From contig JAJQFI010000025.1 of the NCBI GenBank assembly GCA_021201235.1, positions 148,266-212,265 on the forward strand: a stretch of 64,000 nucleotides of DNA. The letters run 5' to 3'. Of this stretch, positions 36,518 through 45,538 are shown piece by piece (position 1 is the stretch's first letter; every line of letters begins with the position of its first letter). The notes below the pieces were generated by a model. It did not search any database. It was not told the origin of the DNA and saw only the letters and a program-made list of their open reading frames with translations. A program made the translations under genes and the position numbers. This DNA comes from Oscillospiraceae bacterium. Its GTDB lineage: Bacteria > Bacillota > Clostridia > Oscillospirales > Ruminococcaceae.

Positions 36518-37603
36518 TCAGAACTTGACAGGGTTTGCAGTGAGGTACTTCTTGACCATCAAAGCAATCTTGAATACGACTGCGTGGTCAAACTCCCTTA
36601 AATCCAAGCCGGTGAGCTTCTTGATTTTCTCAAGACGATATACGAGAGTGTTTCTGTGGACGAAGAGTTTTCTTGAGGTCTCGGAAACGTTCAGGTTGTT
36701 CTCGAAGAACTTCTGGATTGTGAAGAGCGTTTCCTGGTCGAGGGACTCGATTGAGCCCTTCTTGAAGACTTCCTTGAGGAAGGTCTCACAGAGGGTGGTC
36801 GGCAGGTGATAAATGAGTCTTGCGATGCCGAGGTTTTCGTAGCTTACAATGCTCTTCTCGGTGTCGAATACCTTTCCGACCTCGAGAGCCATCTGCGCTT
36901 CCTTGAAGGAAACGGCGAGGTTCTTGACGTCGTCGACGATGGTTCCAAGACCGATGTTGACCCTCGTGTAGAACTCGCTCAGGAGCGTGTCCGCAATCGA
37001 ATAGGCAAGCTTCTCGAGGTCGCTCGGGTCGTTAAGGGAGCATACTTCCTTGACGAGGACGATATCCTTGTCGTTGATGGTGAAGGTGAAGTCCTTGGTC
37101 TTGTCCGGGAAGAGGTTCTGGATGACGTCGAAGGCGGAAATGTCGTTCGACGAGATGATTCTTATGAGGAAGACGGCTCTCGGGACGTTCGAGTTGAAGT
37201 GGAGCTCCCGAGCCTTCAGCGGAATATCGCCGGGAAGGATGTTGTCGAGGACGACGTTCTTGACGAAGTTGCCCCTGTCGTACTTCTCGTCGTAGAACTG
37301 CTGGACATTCTCAAGGCTGATGCAGAGAAGCCCCGCATATTTATACGCCTGCTCGTCAGTGCCTTCGACGAAGACATAAAACTCAGCGGAACCCTTGCCG
37401 CCGATGGGCATATAGGTATAACCGTCGCGCATGAAGTAATCATAGGATTTGCTCAGCTCTGAGGAGATCAAGTCATTTGTGTAACCTACCTTAGAGGAAT
37501 CACTGCAAGCGACGATATGGGAGTCACAATCAATAACTCCGATTTCGCACTTTATAACCTCCTGCATCCGCTGAATTATACCTTGAAAAAGTCTGTTGGA
37601 CAT
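36518..37603 (-). CDS. PucR/CdaR-family transcriptional regulator
   Basis: The 361-residue protein ends in the PucR-type helix-turn-helix (NVSETSRKLFVHRNTLVYRL), followed by EKIKKLTGLDL. The N-terminal half resembles a sensory domain (GVIDCDSHIVACSD), with a GGDEF-like CdaR middle region (VNIGLGTIVDDVKNLAVSFKEA). Such proteins often activate carbohydrate or stress genes; the ligand is unknown. ATG at 37603 is preferred (GGAGAGAAAACC upstream). It lies upstream of ftsE on the same strand, separated by two repeats, so a direct link to division is uncertain. Confidence 0.85.
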   Translation of the reverse strand: MSNRLFQGIIQRMQEVIKCEIGVIDCDSHIVACSDSSKVGYTNDLISSELSKSYDYFMRDGYTYMPIGGKGSAEFYVFVEGTDEQAYKYAGLLCISLENVQQFYDEKYDRGNFVKNVVLDNILPGDIPLKARELHFNSNVPRAVFLIRIISSNDISAFDVIQNLFPDKTKDFTFTINDKDIVLVKEVCSLNDPSDLEKLAYSIADTLLSEFYTRVNIGLGTIVDDVKNLAVSFKEAQMALEVGKVFDTEKSIVSYENLGIARLIYHLPTTLCETFLKEVFKKGSIESLDQETLFTIQKFFENNLNVSETSRKLFVHRNTLVYRLEKIKKLTGLDLREFDHAVVFKIALMVKKYLTANPVKF

Positions 37604-37793
37604 GGTTTTCTCTCCTGATTCATTAGATTTTGAACTGAGCAAAAACTGCACTGCTCAATATAAACAAGCACAATTATCGACTATTACGAAGATTGTAGCA
37701 TATTTTCAGCCTCAGTGTGTTACTAAATTGTGAATAGAGGCGTTTTTTTCGTGAAAATGACCAAATTCGTTAGTGGGTGTGGTGGGGAGAAAG

Positions 37794-37816
37794 AAAAAGC
37801 CCCGCAGAGTGCGGGG
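37794..37816 (-). terminator. hicB terminator
   Basis: The stem CCCCGCA/TGCGGGG is followed on the minus strand by CTTTTTC. The same stem sequence recurs at 38478-38496. Confidence 0.85.
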
Positions 37817-37823
37817 ACTGTCA

Positions 37824-38216
37824 TCACTGACTGATATGCAATTCCGTCTTCAATGCCTTTTGCAGGATTGCCGAAACATTGAGACCGCTTTTCTCGGCTT
37901 CATAGTCGAGCCACGACGGAAGAGTCACGTTGCGGCGGACACTTCGCATATCGTTTTTGCGGCGGTATTCGGAGAAGTCGACGTCAACGAGGGTGACGAT
38001 ATCATTGTCGGAGTGGTCAACCGCACCGATTTCCGAAGGCATCGGAAGAGCCTTCTTGTCGTCCTCCATGTCGATGCCCATGAGCCCGATAGCGTCCCGA
38101 GCCATCTCGATAGCTTCGGTAAGGGTATCGCCCTCAGTATTAATCTCAAAATCCGGAATATAAACCGTGAACCCAACCTCATCCGGGGTCAGGATGATGG
38201 GATAAGAATTTTTCAT
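37824..38216 (-). CDS. hicB: HicB-family antitoxin
   Basis: The 130-residue protein has the HicB partial RNase H-like fold (PIILTPDEVGFTVYIPDF; GDTLTEAIEMARDAIGL) and a C-terminal ribbon-helix-helix or similar DNA-binding segment (RRNVTLPSWLDYEAEKSGLN, then VSAILQKAL). It would neutralise HicA and repress the operon through the palindrome in the promoter. It follows hicA by 19 bp. Confidence 0.93.
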   Translation of the reverse strand: MKNSYPIILTPDEVGFTVYIPDFEINTEGDTLTEAIEMARDAIGLMGIDMEDDKKALPMPSEIGAVDHSDNDIVTLVDVDFSEYRRKNDMRSVRRNVTLPSWLDYEAEKSGLNVSAILQKALKTELHISQ

Positions 38217-38235
38217 AAAATCACTCCTTAGTCGG

Positions 38236-38418
38236 CTATTTAAGCCCTCTGCGCTTGATTATCGCCTTTGCAAGATTCTCTTTGATTTCGTTGTGCCGTG
38301 GTATCGTTTCGCAATCGGCACCGTTCGTATAGATGTCATGATTCCCACCGGTTCTCTTCAGATACCATCCGTTACTCTCCAATAATTTTATCAGGTCTTT
38401 CTTCTTCACCGGCACCAA
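38236..38418 (-). CDS. hicA: HicA-family mRNA interferase toxin
   Basis: The 60-residue protein matches HicA: KKKDLIKLLESNGWYLKRTG, then GGNHDIYTNG with catalytic His27, then IPRHNEIKENLAKAIIKRRG. HicA has a double-stranded RNA-binding-like fold and cuts mRNA. The start is uncertain: TTG at 38416-38418, GTG directly after it, or GTG at 38407-38409 giving VKKKDL as in many homologues. Confidence 0.92.
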   Translation of the reverse strand: MVPVKKKDLIKLLESNGWYLKRTGGNHDIYTNGADCETIPRHNEIKENLAKAIIKRRGLK

Positions 38419-38432
38419 CTTCTTATATTTAT

Positions 38433-38461
38433 ATTATACACACCGAGTGTGTATTTGTCAA
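38433..38461 (-). promoter_or_regulatory. hicAB promoter with embedded palindromic operator
   Basis: On the minus strand TTGACA (38456-38461) and TATAAT (38433-38438) have a 17-bp spacer. A perfect 8-bp-arm palindrome ATACACAC-N3-GTGTGTAT (38436-38454) fills the spacer and part of the -10 box. That is the expected place for HicB autorepression. Confidence 0.88.
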
Positions 38462-38470
38462 TAGAGATAA

Positions 38471-38496
38471 AAGAAAATCCCCGCAGAGTGCGGGGA
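38471..38496 (-). terminator. terminator of the PH-domain gene pair
   Basis: The stem TCCCCGCA/TGCGGGGA is followed on the minus strand by TTTTCTTTT. Confidence 0.85.
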
Positions 38497-38502
38497 AATC
38501 GA

Positions 38503-39990
38503 TTATTCAAAATACAAATCCACCCCATTTTTCTCGAAGAAGCCGAGGGTGCGGTTGAGGCGGAGCCCGGTGATGACATGCTTCGAGGTGCCTCTTGAGG
38601 AGGTGTAGATGACGGCGGAGCAGTTGCCGGTGAGGTTCTGAAGGTAGGTCTGCCTGATTACCACCTTCACGATTCTGTCCTTCGGGACGACTGTTGTGTG
38701 GAAGGTGTAGAATTTCGAGTACCGCATCGTGACATAATCCCCGTTCACGGCGATGCCGGTCTTGAAGATTGCGAGCGTCTTGACGATGGTGAGCCAGATT
38801 GCGGGCACCTCCGCAACGATAACTCCGACACGGATAACCGAGCGCCACGAGGGGAATATCGCGAAGAGGACAAAGAACGCTGTCAGCGGCAGGAGCGCAA
38901 GTATAATCGGCGCATAGTAGAACATCCAGTAGCTCTGGAATATCGGCTTGAGGTCGAGCTTCGGCTTGTGATAGACCGATTCGGACGGGATGCTCGGGAA
39001 GATTTCGGCGACGGTGGAGTTAATTTCCCTCTCCGTTGCTATCGGCATGACGACCGAGGTCTCGGCTCTGCCTGTCTCGCCGTAGCCGGCGCAGTCGCAA
39101 TGAAGCGATGATATTCTCAAAAGCTTCGAGATGAGATTCTGCCTCAAATCCACGCTGTTTATCTTGTCAAGCGAGAGAATATGCCGGTTTCGCTCGATGA
39201 GACCGCTCTTGATATAGAGGCTGTCCGAGCAACGGGTCAGCGAGAAGTCCCAGAAATTGAAGATGTTCGTCATGAACGAGACCAGCCAGCCGACAGCTAT
39301 GACGACCGAAACGCCCGCCACGACCGGCGAGACGTAAACCGAGATTCGGTTCACAAAGTCGCTGAGTGTATCCATAATGAGCTGTGCCTCGACCTCTCGG
39401 TCGAACATTCGCGATGTTTCATAGAGAAACGCCAGAATTACAACCGTCCCCGAAAGGGTTGACGACGAGATGAACGAATAGAGTATGAGACTGAATTTGT
39501 TCGGCGTGACGGAGTAGCGGAGGCTCTTCGCCCTCGACTTCTTCACCCGGGCATAGAGCCGGTCGGCGTCCGATTTCCGAAGGGTCAGCGAGATATCATC
39601 CTGCGCACGGCTTATGGCGCCGGCGTTCGTGCCGACAGTGACGGTGCAAGCGCCGAAAAGCTTTAAAAACAGGGTCTGATTGACGCTTAAGGAGCTTATC
39701 GTGTCGTAATAGATGATGTCGCAGGTTGAGTATATTTTGCCCTTGGTGACGGAGATTTTCGTGTCGTCGAACTTAACATAGACATGCTCCCACCGTCTCC
39801 ATGCAAAAATCAGAATTGCCGCAATTACGAGCAAGTCCATCCAAGTGCCCGCGAGCCAGACGCGAAGAGAATTGACATCGAGGGAAATGGAATAAAGGCT
39901 TCTTATAATCGGGAAGATAAGGAGCCAGAAATAGTTTGTGGTGTAGGAAAACAGTTTCAGCGGATGCTGTTTGACGGTGCGTTCGGTCAT
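38503..39990 (-). CDS. membrane protein with repeated bacterial PH domains (YdbT-like)
   Basis: The 495-residue protein has transmembrane pairs alternating with bPH_2-type domains. Examples are VYVKFDDTKISVTKGKIYST, CSDSLYIKSGLIERNRHILSL followed by DKINSVDLRQNL, and VNGDYVTMRYSKFYTFHTT. This three-domain layout matches Bacillus YdbT. Its start overlaps the stop of the shorter partner gene by 4 nt (ATGA). YdbS/YdbT-type pairs have been linked to resistance to some antimicrobial peptides in bacilli; here the role is unknown. Confidence 0.85.
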   Translation of the reverse strand: MTERTVKQHPLKLFSYTTNYFWLLIFPIIRSLYSISLDVNSLRVWLAGTWMDLLVIAAILIFAWRRWEHVYVKFDDTKISVTKGKIYSTCDIIYYDTISSLSVNQTLFLKLFGACTVTVGTNAGAISRAQDDISLTLRKSDADRLYARVKKSRAKSLRYSVTPNKFSLILYSFISSSTLSGTVVILAFLYETSRMFDREVEAQLIMDTLSDFVNRISVYVSPVVAGVSVVIAVGWLVSFMTNIFNFWDFSLTRCSDSLYIKSGLIERNRHILSLDKINSVDLRQNLISKLLRISSLHCDCAGYGETGRAETSVVMPIATEREINSTVAEIFPSIPSESVYHKPKLDLKPIFQSYWMFYYAPIILALLPLTAFFVLFAIFPSWRSVIRVGVIVAEVPAIWLTIVKTLAIFKTGIAVNGDYVTMRYSKFYTFHTTVVPKDRIVKVVIRQTYLQNLTGNCSAVIYTSSRGTSKHVITGLRLNRTLGFFEKNGVDLYFE

Positions 39991-40418
39991 TGAGAATCCC
40001 TCATTAATTCCTCAACCTCCCTGACGTCGTCGAGCCCAAGAAACGGCAAGACCATCGTGCCGCCCATTGCCCGAAGAATCACGAAATTGAGCCCCGTATA
40101 TTTTGACATGAAGGTCGTGACAGTCGAGACGTACTGCATGGCGTCGGCTCTCATGTGGTGGCGCTTGACGTAGATTATGCCGGTTTTCATCGAGATTTCC
40201 GAAGGGGAGATGTATATAACGGTGCGCGAAAAATAAGCCGGCAGTAGTATTGCCGCAAAGAGAATCGCCGCAAGCCAGAATAAACAAAGAAGCAGAGTCA
40301 TAATTATTTTGTAGTTGGACAAATACCCGACGGTGAAGCCGGTGAGTATTGCCGCAAGCACTACTATCGCGACATCAATGACAATCAATGCCGCTCTTTT
40401 TGGTTGATATTTTCGCAT
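39987..40418 (-). CDS. PH-domain membrane protein (YdbS-like)
   Basis: The 143-residue protein has two N-terminal helices and one bPH_2 domain (VIYISPSEISMKTGIIYVKR; LPFLGLDDVREVEEL). It is the expected smaller partner of the YdbT-like protein and is encoded first in the pair. It is divergent from the AGCS symporter, whose ATG lies only 10 bp away. Confidence 0.82.
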   Translation of the reverse strand: MRKYQPKRAALIVIDVAIVVLAAILTGFTVGYLSNYKIIMTLLLCLFWLAAILFAAILLPAYFSRTVIYISPSEISMKTGIIYVKRHHMRADAMQYVSTVTTFMSKYTGLNFVILRAMGGTMVLPFLGLDDVREVEELMRDSQ

Positions 40419-40428
40419 GGGAGGAATT

Positions 40429-41712
40429 ATGCCCTTTCTTGATAAGCTTTCAGACCTCGTATGGAGTCTGCCGACGGTTGCGCTTATAATTTCCTTTGGA
40501 ATTTATTATACTATTCGTTTACACGTCCCGCAAGTCCGCTGTTTGGGACAGATGATTAAGACTGTCCGCAAAAGTTTTTCCGGCGACGGTGAGAACAGAT
40601 TTCGGGTTCTGTCAACGGCGCTTGCCGCAACCGTCGGGACGGGGAGCGTCGCAGGGGTCGCCACTGCAATCACCTTGGGCGGAGCGGGAGCCGTGTTCTG
40701 GCTTTGGGTTTCGGCGTTCCTCGGGATGGCTGTCTCCATCGCCGAGGGTGTCTTAAGTATAGAATATCGTGACGGCAAAAAAGGCGGAATAATGTATGCT
40801 ATCCGCGACGGAATGGGCGAGAAGTTCCTGGCGAGGCTTTACGCCTTCTTCACCGTTCTTGCGTCCTTCGGAATGGGCGGGATGGTGCAGTCGAATTCAG
40901 CCGCCGAAGCCGTCAGCTCCGAATCGGGGATAAGCCCCGTCGCCGTCGGGACAATCTTAGCCGTTTTGGTCGCCGCATGCCTCTTCTCGGGACGGGATTT
41001 CACCGGCAGAGCCTCATCCGTTATGATGCCCGTTCTCACGATTATATACATATTCATCGTCACGGCGGTTATTGCCGCGAATGTCGGGAAATTGCCCGAA
41101 GTTTTCTCTGAGATATTCCGCTCGGCGTTCGGCTTGAAGCCCGCCATTGGTGCGGCTGTGGGGATTTCGGTGAAGCAGGCGGTGAGCGTCGGCTTCAAGA
41201 GGGGAGTCTTCTCGAACGAAGTGGGTCTCGGGACGACCGCCGCAATCCATGCGGGAAGCGGTTTAAGCCCCAGAGAGCAGGGGCTCATGAACATGTTCGA
41301 GGTGATAATCGACACTTTTGTAATTTGCACCCTCACGGCGCTTGCGATTCTGTGCTCGGGAGCCGTGGAAACGGGGCTTGACGGAACGCTTCTCGTCTCC
41401 GCCGCCTGCGAAAGCGTCTTCGGGAGCATTTCCGGCACAGCGATATCCCTCTGCACCGCAGGCTTCGCCACGGCAACCATCATCGGCTGGTCGAAAATCG
41501 GGCTCTCCGCCGCCGAATACCTTTCGGAAAGGTCGGTCCTGCCCTATAAAATCGCCCTCATCGCCGCCGTTTTCACAGGCGCCGTCGTCAGCCTCTCTGC
41601 GGCATGGAAAATAAGCGATATCTTCAACGGCTTGATGGTGTTCCCGTGCGTGGCGGCGCTTTGGGCGCTCAGGAAACCAGTAATTCGTCAAACATCTCCG
41701 CACACGAAATAG
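40429..41712 (+). CDS. AGCS-family sodium:alanine/glycine symporter
   Basis: The 427-residue membrane protein has about ten helices and AGCS signatures: LSTALAATVGTGSVAGVATA (sodium-site region), GAVFWLWVSAFLGMA and GFKRGVFSNEVGLGTTAAIHAG. It imports alanine or glycine with sodium. ATG at 40429 is chosen because the earlier in-frame ATG at 40417 is followed by GGGAGG, which is the ribosome site itself. Its 3' end overlaps the convergent oxidoreductase gene by 44 bp. Confidence 0.92.
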   Translation: MPFLDKLSDLVWSLPTVALIISFGIYYTIRLHVPQVRCLGQMIKTVRKSFSGDGENRFRVLSTALAATVGTGSVAGVATAITLGGAGAVFWLWVSAFLGMAVSIAEGVLSIEYRDGKKGGIMYAIRDGMGEKFLARLYAFFTVLASFGMGGMVQSNSAAEAVSSESGISPVAVGTILAVLVAACLFSGRDFTGRASSVMMPVLTIIYIFIVTAVIAANVGKLPEVFSEIFRSAFGLKPAIGAAVGISVKQAVSVGFKRGVFSNEVGLGTTAAIHAGSGLSPREQGLMNMFEVIIDTFVICTLTALAILCSGAVETGLDGTLLVSAACESVFGSISGTAISLCTAGFATATIIGWSKIGLSAAEYLSERSVLPYKIALIAAVFTGAVVSLSAAWKISDIFNGLMVFPCVAALWALRKPVIRQTSPHTK

Positions 41713-42631
41713 TCAGCTTATGCGGCACGGTTTCGCTTTCTGTTTTGCCCGCCTTTATGCACTTGATAGCCTCTTCGGTTTCATACACAAACCCATTCTC
41801 GGTTTCGGTGTCTTTGAAGCTGTCCACGAGCTCGAAATTGGCATTATACAAATAGCAATCGGTCGCAAAATGAGGTCTCGGGAGTTCAAGCTTGCCCTCC
41901 GAGCCGTAGATGACAATCTTCTCGTCAAGCTTGGCGAGGAGCGTGCTCTCGCAGACGGCGAGGCAGTCCCTGCAACCGTCTTTCGTGAAGTTCAGGAGTA
42001 TATGGTCGGTCAGGTCAACCTCGCCCGAGGTCTTGACGGCATGTGCCGAAACCACTTCGGCGGGTCTGTCGATAAGAAACGTGAGGATTTCATAGTCGTA
42101 AACAGTGAGGTCAAACGCCGCACCGCCGCCGAGAGCCTTCGAGTAGTAGCGGTTCAGGGGGTCCTCCTCGGCTTTGAAGCCGATTGCGGAGGTGGCATAA
42201 ATCGGCTCGCCGATTCGCCCTGAGCGAATCCACTCACGGGCTTTGACGACCGCCGGCAGGAACCTTGACCACATCGCCTCCATGACAAAAACGCCCTTCT
42301 CTTCAGCGAGGGTGAAGACCTCTCTTGCGTCGGCGCTGTTCAAAAACATCGCCTTTTCGCAGAGAACCGGCACGCCTGCTTCGACGCAGAGCTTACTGAG
42401 CTCGTAATGCGCGTTCGACGTCGCCGCGACATAGACGCAGTCGGGCTTGACAGCCTCGAGCATCTTCGAGTAGCTGTCGAAATACTCGGGGATATTATTT
42501 CTTTCGGCGAAGTCCTTCGCTCTGCCCGACTTACTGGCAACTGCGACGACTTCCGCACCGTCTATTCTTCTCACGCAATCACAAAATTTATTGGCAATAT
42601 GACCGGCGCCCATGATGGCAAATCTGAACAT
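41669..42631 (-). CDS. Gfo/Idh/MocA-family NAD(P)-dependent oxidoreductase
   Basis: The 320-residue enzyme has an N-terminal Rossmann fold (FRFAIMGAGHIANKFCDCV), then CVYVAATSNAHYELSKLC and VPVLCEKAMFLN with the conserved EK pair (EKP family motif). A C-terminal alpha/beta domain contains GGGAAFDLTVYDYEIL. It acts on a sugar or sugar-like alcohol; the substrate is unknown. ATG at 42631 has AAGGAGGT upstream, and the gene starts 10 bp after the dut stop, so it is co-transcribed with dut. Confidence 0.9.
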   Translation of the reverse strand: MFRFAIMGAGHIANKFCDCVRRIDGAEVVAVASKSGRAKDFAERNNIPEYFDSYSKMLEAVKPDCVYVAATSNAHYELSKLCVEAGVPVLCEKAMFLNSADAREVFTLAEEKGVFVMEAMWSRFLPAVVKAREWIRSGRIGEPIYATSAIGFKAEEDPLNRYYSKALGGGAAFDLTVYDYEILTFLIDRPAEVVSAHAVKTSGEVDLTDHILLNFTKDGCRDCLAVCESTLLAKLDEKIVIYGSEGKLELPRPHFATDCYLYNANFELVDSFKDTETENGFVYETEEAIKCIKAGKTESETVPHKLTISCAEMFDELLVS

Positions 42632-42641
42632 AGTGACCTCC

Positions 42642-43094
42642 TTAAATTCTTCCCGTAGAGCCGAAGCCGCCGATTCTGTCCGATTCCGGCAATTCTTCCG
42701 CTTCTGTGACGGTGCATGTGGGGACAAACAGCGGGACAAGCTGGGCAAAGCGTTCGCCCGGCTCGAAAGTATAGGGCTCGCTCCCGTGATTGATAATCGG
42801 CACGAGGATTTCGCCCCGATAATCACTGTCAATCACCCCGACCGAATTAGCAAGCGTCAGCCCGTGCTTTCTGCCTAATGAGGAACGGATTATAACGAGC
42901 ATGACGACATTGCCGTCCGTCAAATCGGGGCATACGGCAATCCCGCAGGGAATAGTCACAATCTCGCCGACAGGGACGGTCAGTGGCTCGTCGATGCAGG
43001 CGTGCAAATCCAAGCCGGCACTCAGTTTGGTCGCCGCCTGCGGCAGAATCGCATCCGGTCGGAGCTTTTTTATTTGTAGGTTAAGTGTTGACAT
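42642..43094 (-). CDS. dut: deoxyuridine 5'-triphosphate nucleotidohydrolase
   Basis: The 150-residue trimeric-type dUTPase has all five motifs: SAGLDLHA, RSSLGRKHGL, GVIDSDYRGEI, GERFAQLV and GGFGSTGR. It converts dUTP to dUMP and keeps uracil out of DNA. ATG at 43094 follows the U32 gene stop by one base. Longer upstream frames overlap the U32 gene and are rejected. Confidence 0.95.
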   Translation of the reverse strand: MSTLNLQIKKLRPDAILPQAATKLSAGLDLHACIDEPLTVPVGEIVTIPCGIAVCPDLTDGNVVMLVIIRSSLGRKHGLTLANSVGVIDSDYRGEILVPIINHGSEPYTFEPGERFAQLVPLFVPTCTVTEAEELPESDRIGGFGSTGRI

Positions 43095-43095
43095 G

Positions 43096-45161
43096 TTACA
43101 GCACCCCTCTGAAATAGAGTCCGTTTGTCCATTCTTTCCCGGATTTTCGGGGAGTCTGGGTTTTATAATCCTCGAGGATCGCCTTGATTTCTTCTGCGCT
43201 CTCATCGGTAAACATAAGAATCCCGAAATCAATGTCGAAATAGCCGAGCTTGTCTGGGAGGTAGAGAGTCTTCGAATTGAGGAGCTCGTTATAGTCCTCG
43301 CCATCTTTCATCCGGCATTTTACCGGGAACACCGTCCCCGTGCGGTCTGTGAGGCTGTGGGAGCAGGCTTTGCAACCCGTTTCCGCCTTGATGGGGCAGT
43401 TTGCCATTATCATGAGCGGCAGTCTGCCGTAGAGGATTGCGCCCTTCGGGACGGCGGTTCTGATGCCCGAAAGCTGTGCCACCTTGAGTTCAAATGAGAG
43501 CGTCAGGGCTGAGAGCCCGTCGAGGGCATATTCGTCTGCCGAGAGCGAATTTGTGATGTTGAGCCCGAACCCGCCGATTGCTTCAAACCCAAGCCGGGGG
43601 AGCATGTAAACATATCTCGAGTTGGTCGCCATCGCCTCGTCGAACCCGAGGGCTTTTGCCTCCCGCAAATCGGCTTCAACCCGTTCGGCATGCAGAGTGA
43701 ACCGAGGCGGCGAGATTATCGCCTTTTTCGGGTCAAATCCCGATTCTATATATGATTTTGCGAGCGAGAGGGAATTATAACCCGTTCGCAGTCTATCTGC
43801 TCAAGCTGGGAGAGCTTTTCGACCGAGACCCACCATGAAATCGGCTTTTTCGGCTTTTCGGGGGCTTCGGGGAGATAGCTTGCGGGCGTGAAGTCTTTCT
43901 TGACGGTCAGTTTCTGTTGTCGAATCTTGTCGAAATGCTCGACCGCCTGCCGCCGAAGGGAGTTGAGCTCCGACAGCGGGAGCATAAGCCCGTCGTCGAT
44001 TTCGGCTGTTATCTCTCCCGCACGGTATAGCGTCCCGCCGAGCTTGCCGAGCTGTGAAACTGCGGCTTCAATCGTCAACGGACGGTTTATTGCCTCCTGC
44101 GGGATGGCTCCCGTAAAGGTGGCGGTTTCTACGCCGTCGGTTGCCGTCAGAATTGAGGGCTCGCCACGTCTCAGGGTTAATCTCATTGAGAGCTCGAATC
44201 TCGGATATTCTGACTTATATTTTTCGTGAATCTGCGTGAGTGAAGCGGTCATGTCGGTGACGTCTTCATAAGAGCGGGCGCCGAACATGGTGGCGTTGCG
44301 CTTGCCGGAATAGTAGCCATCGGTGAAGCCGCTTCGCGAGAATGCCGAGCGCAGGAGCTCATAGTCATACTCTTCGCCACTGAGTGCCGCACGGAATTCG
44401 CCTGTTGCGGCGGAGACATATTCAGGGCGCTTCATTCTGCCCTCTATTTTGAGGGACGACACGCCGATATTTTGCAGTTCGTCGGCGTCTTCTATAAGAG
44501 TCAAATCCTTGAGGGAAAGAGCATACTTGTCCCTCGGTTTTCCGGTCGACGAAAAAGGGAGCCTGCAAGCTCCCGCACAAAGTCCTCTGTTCGCCGAGCG
44601 AGAGCCTATCATCGCGCTCAAATAGCACTGCCCCGAAACGGACATGCAGAGTGCGCCGTGGACGAAAATCTCCGTCTCGACCCCAAGCTCCGACAGCTTC
44701 CGGATGGTTTCACGGTCGAGCTCTCTCGAAAGAACGACCCTCTTGTAGTCGTGCTCCCTCGCCCAGAGGACGCCGTCGGCAAAGTGAAGCGTCATCTGCG
44801 TCGAGGCGTGAAGCGGCATGTCGGGGCAGGATTCCCGAGCGATTCGCTCGACCGCCCTGTCCTGTACAATCAGCCCGTCGATTCCGGCATCGCAGGCGAA
44901 TTTAATCTCTTCGGCGAGCGATTCAAACTCGCTGTCGAAAACGGCGATGTTTATCGCCTGATAAATCTTGACGCTACGGCGGTGGCATTCTCCGACAGCC
45001 TCAAGAATGTCTTCGTGCGAGAAGTTCCCGGCGTTCTGCCGTGCCGAAAAGCTAAGACCGCCGATATAGACAGCGTCGCATCCCGACTTAAGAGCCGCCG
45101 CAAGCGACTCCATACTCCCGCAGGGAGCCAGAAGCTCCGGCTTGTTTTCAATGTTACTCAT
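43096..45161 (-). pseudogene. U32 peptidase (RlhA/YhbU-like) with a frameshift
   Basis: The N-terminal part (43746-45161, 471 residues) is a U32 domain (PELLAPCGSMESLAAALKSG; LHASTQMTLH; VHGALCMSVSGQCYLSAM) plus a DUF3656-like middle region. It ends prematurely after ERVIIPSRSQNHI. The family C-terminal part continues in another frame down to 43096 (SPPRFTLHAERVEADLREAK, then LGFDEAM...FPVKCRMKDGEDY). Adding one C to the CCC at 43770-43772 (minus strand) would join them through ERVIIPLSLAKSYIESGFDP. This is a one-base loss in a short homopolymer, either a real mutation or a sequence error. Repaired, the protein would be about 688 residues. Its RlhA relative hydroxylates 23S rRNA. The gene overlaps the zapA stop by one base and precedes dut. 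Confidence 0.85.
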
Positions 45162-45529
45162 CAGAACAGACTGCTCTCGTTCAGCTTCTTTTCGAGCTCT
45201 TCGATGCGCTTCTTGAGCTGTGCGATTTCGCGCTTTGCCGCATCGTAGCTCTGCTTCGAGCGATTCGCCGTTGCGACATACTCGCCGAGCTGATAGCGCA
45301 TGCTGTCCTCGTTGTCGGAAGCCTTCTGTGCCTCGTCCATAGCGTCGAGAGCCGAGAGGATGGCGACGTCGATGCCGCTTAAGTTGTTCCCGAAGGCGAG
45401 CATGGAGTTCATCTGTGCATCAAGCTTTTCCGCCAGAGCTTCGGTATACTCCGGCGAGTTCTCCGTCACAAGGGTGTACTCCCTCCCAATTATTCTGACC
45501 TTGACTCTGTTTTCCGTGCTGATTTCCAT
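45161..45529 (-). CDS. zapA: cell division protein ZapA
   Basis: The 122-residue protein starts with a ZapA domain (NRVKVRIIGREYTLVTENSP; VAILSALDAMDEAQKA) and ends in a coiled coil (KREIAQLKKRIEELEKKL). ZapA crosslinks FtsZ filaments at mid-cell. It is coupled to the U32 gene by a TGATG overlap, a neighbourhood common in Clostridia. Confidence 0.9.
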   Translation of the reverse strand: MEISTENRVKVRIIGREYTLVTENSPEYTEALAEKLDAQMNSMLAFGNNLSGIDVAILSALDAMDEAQKASDNEDSMRYQLGEYVATANRSKQSYDAAKREIAQLKKRIEELEKKLNESSLF

Positions 45530-45538
45530 GCTGACCTC

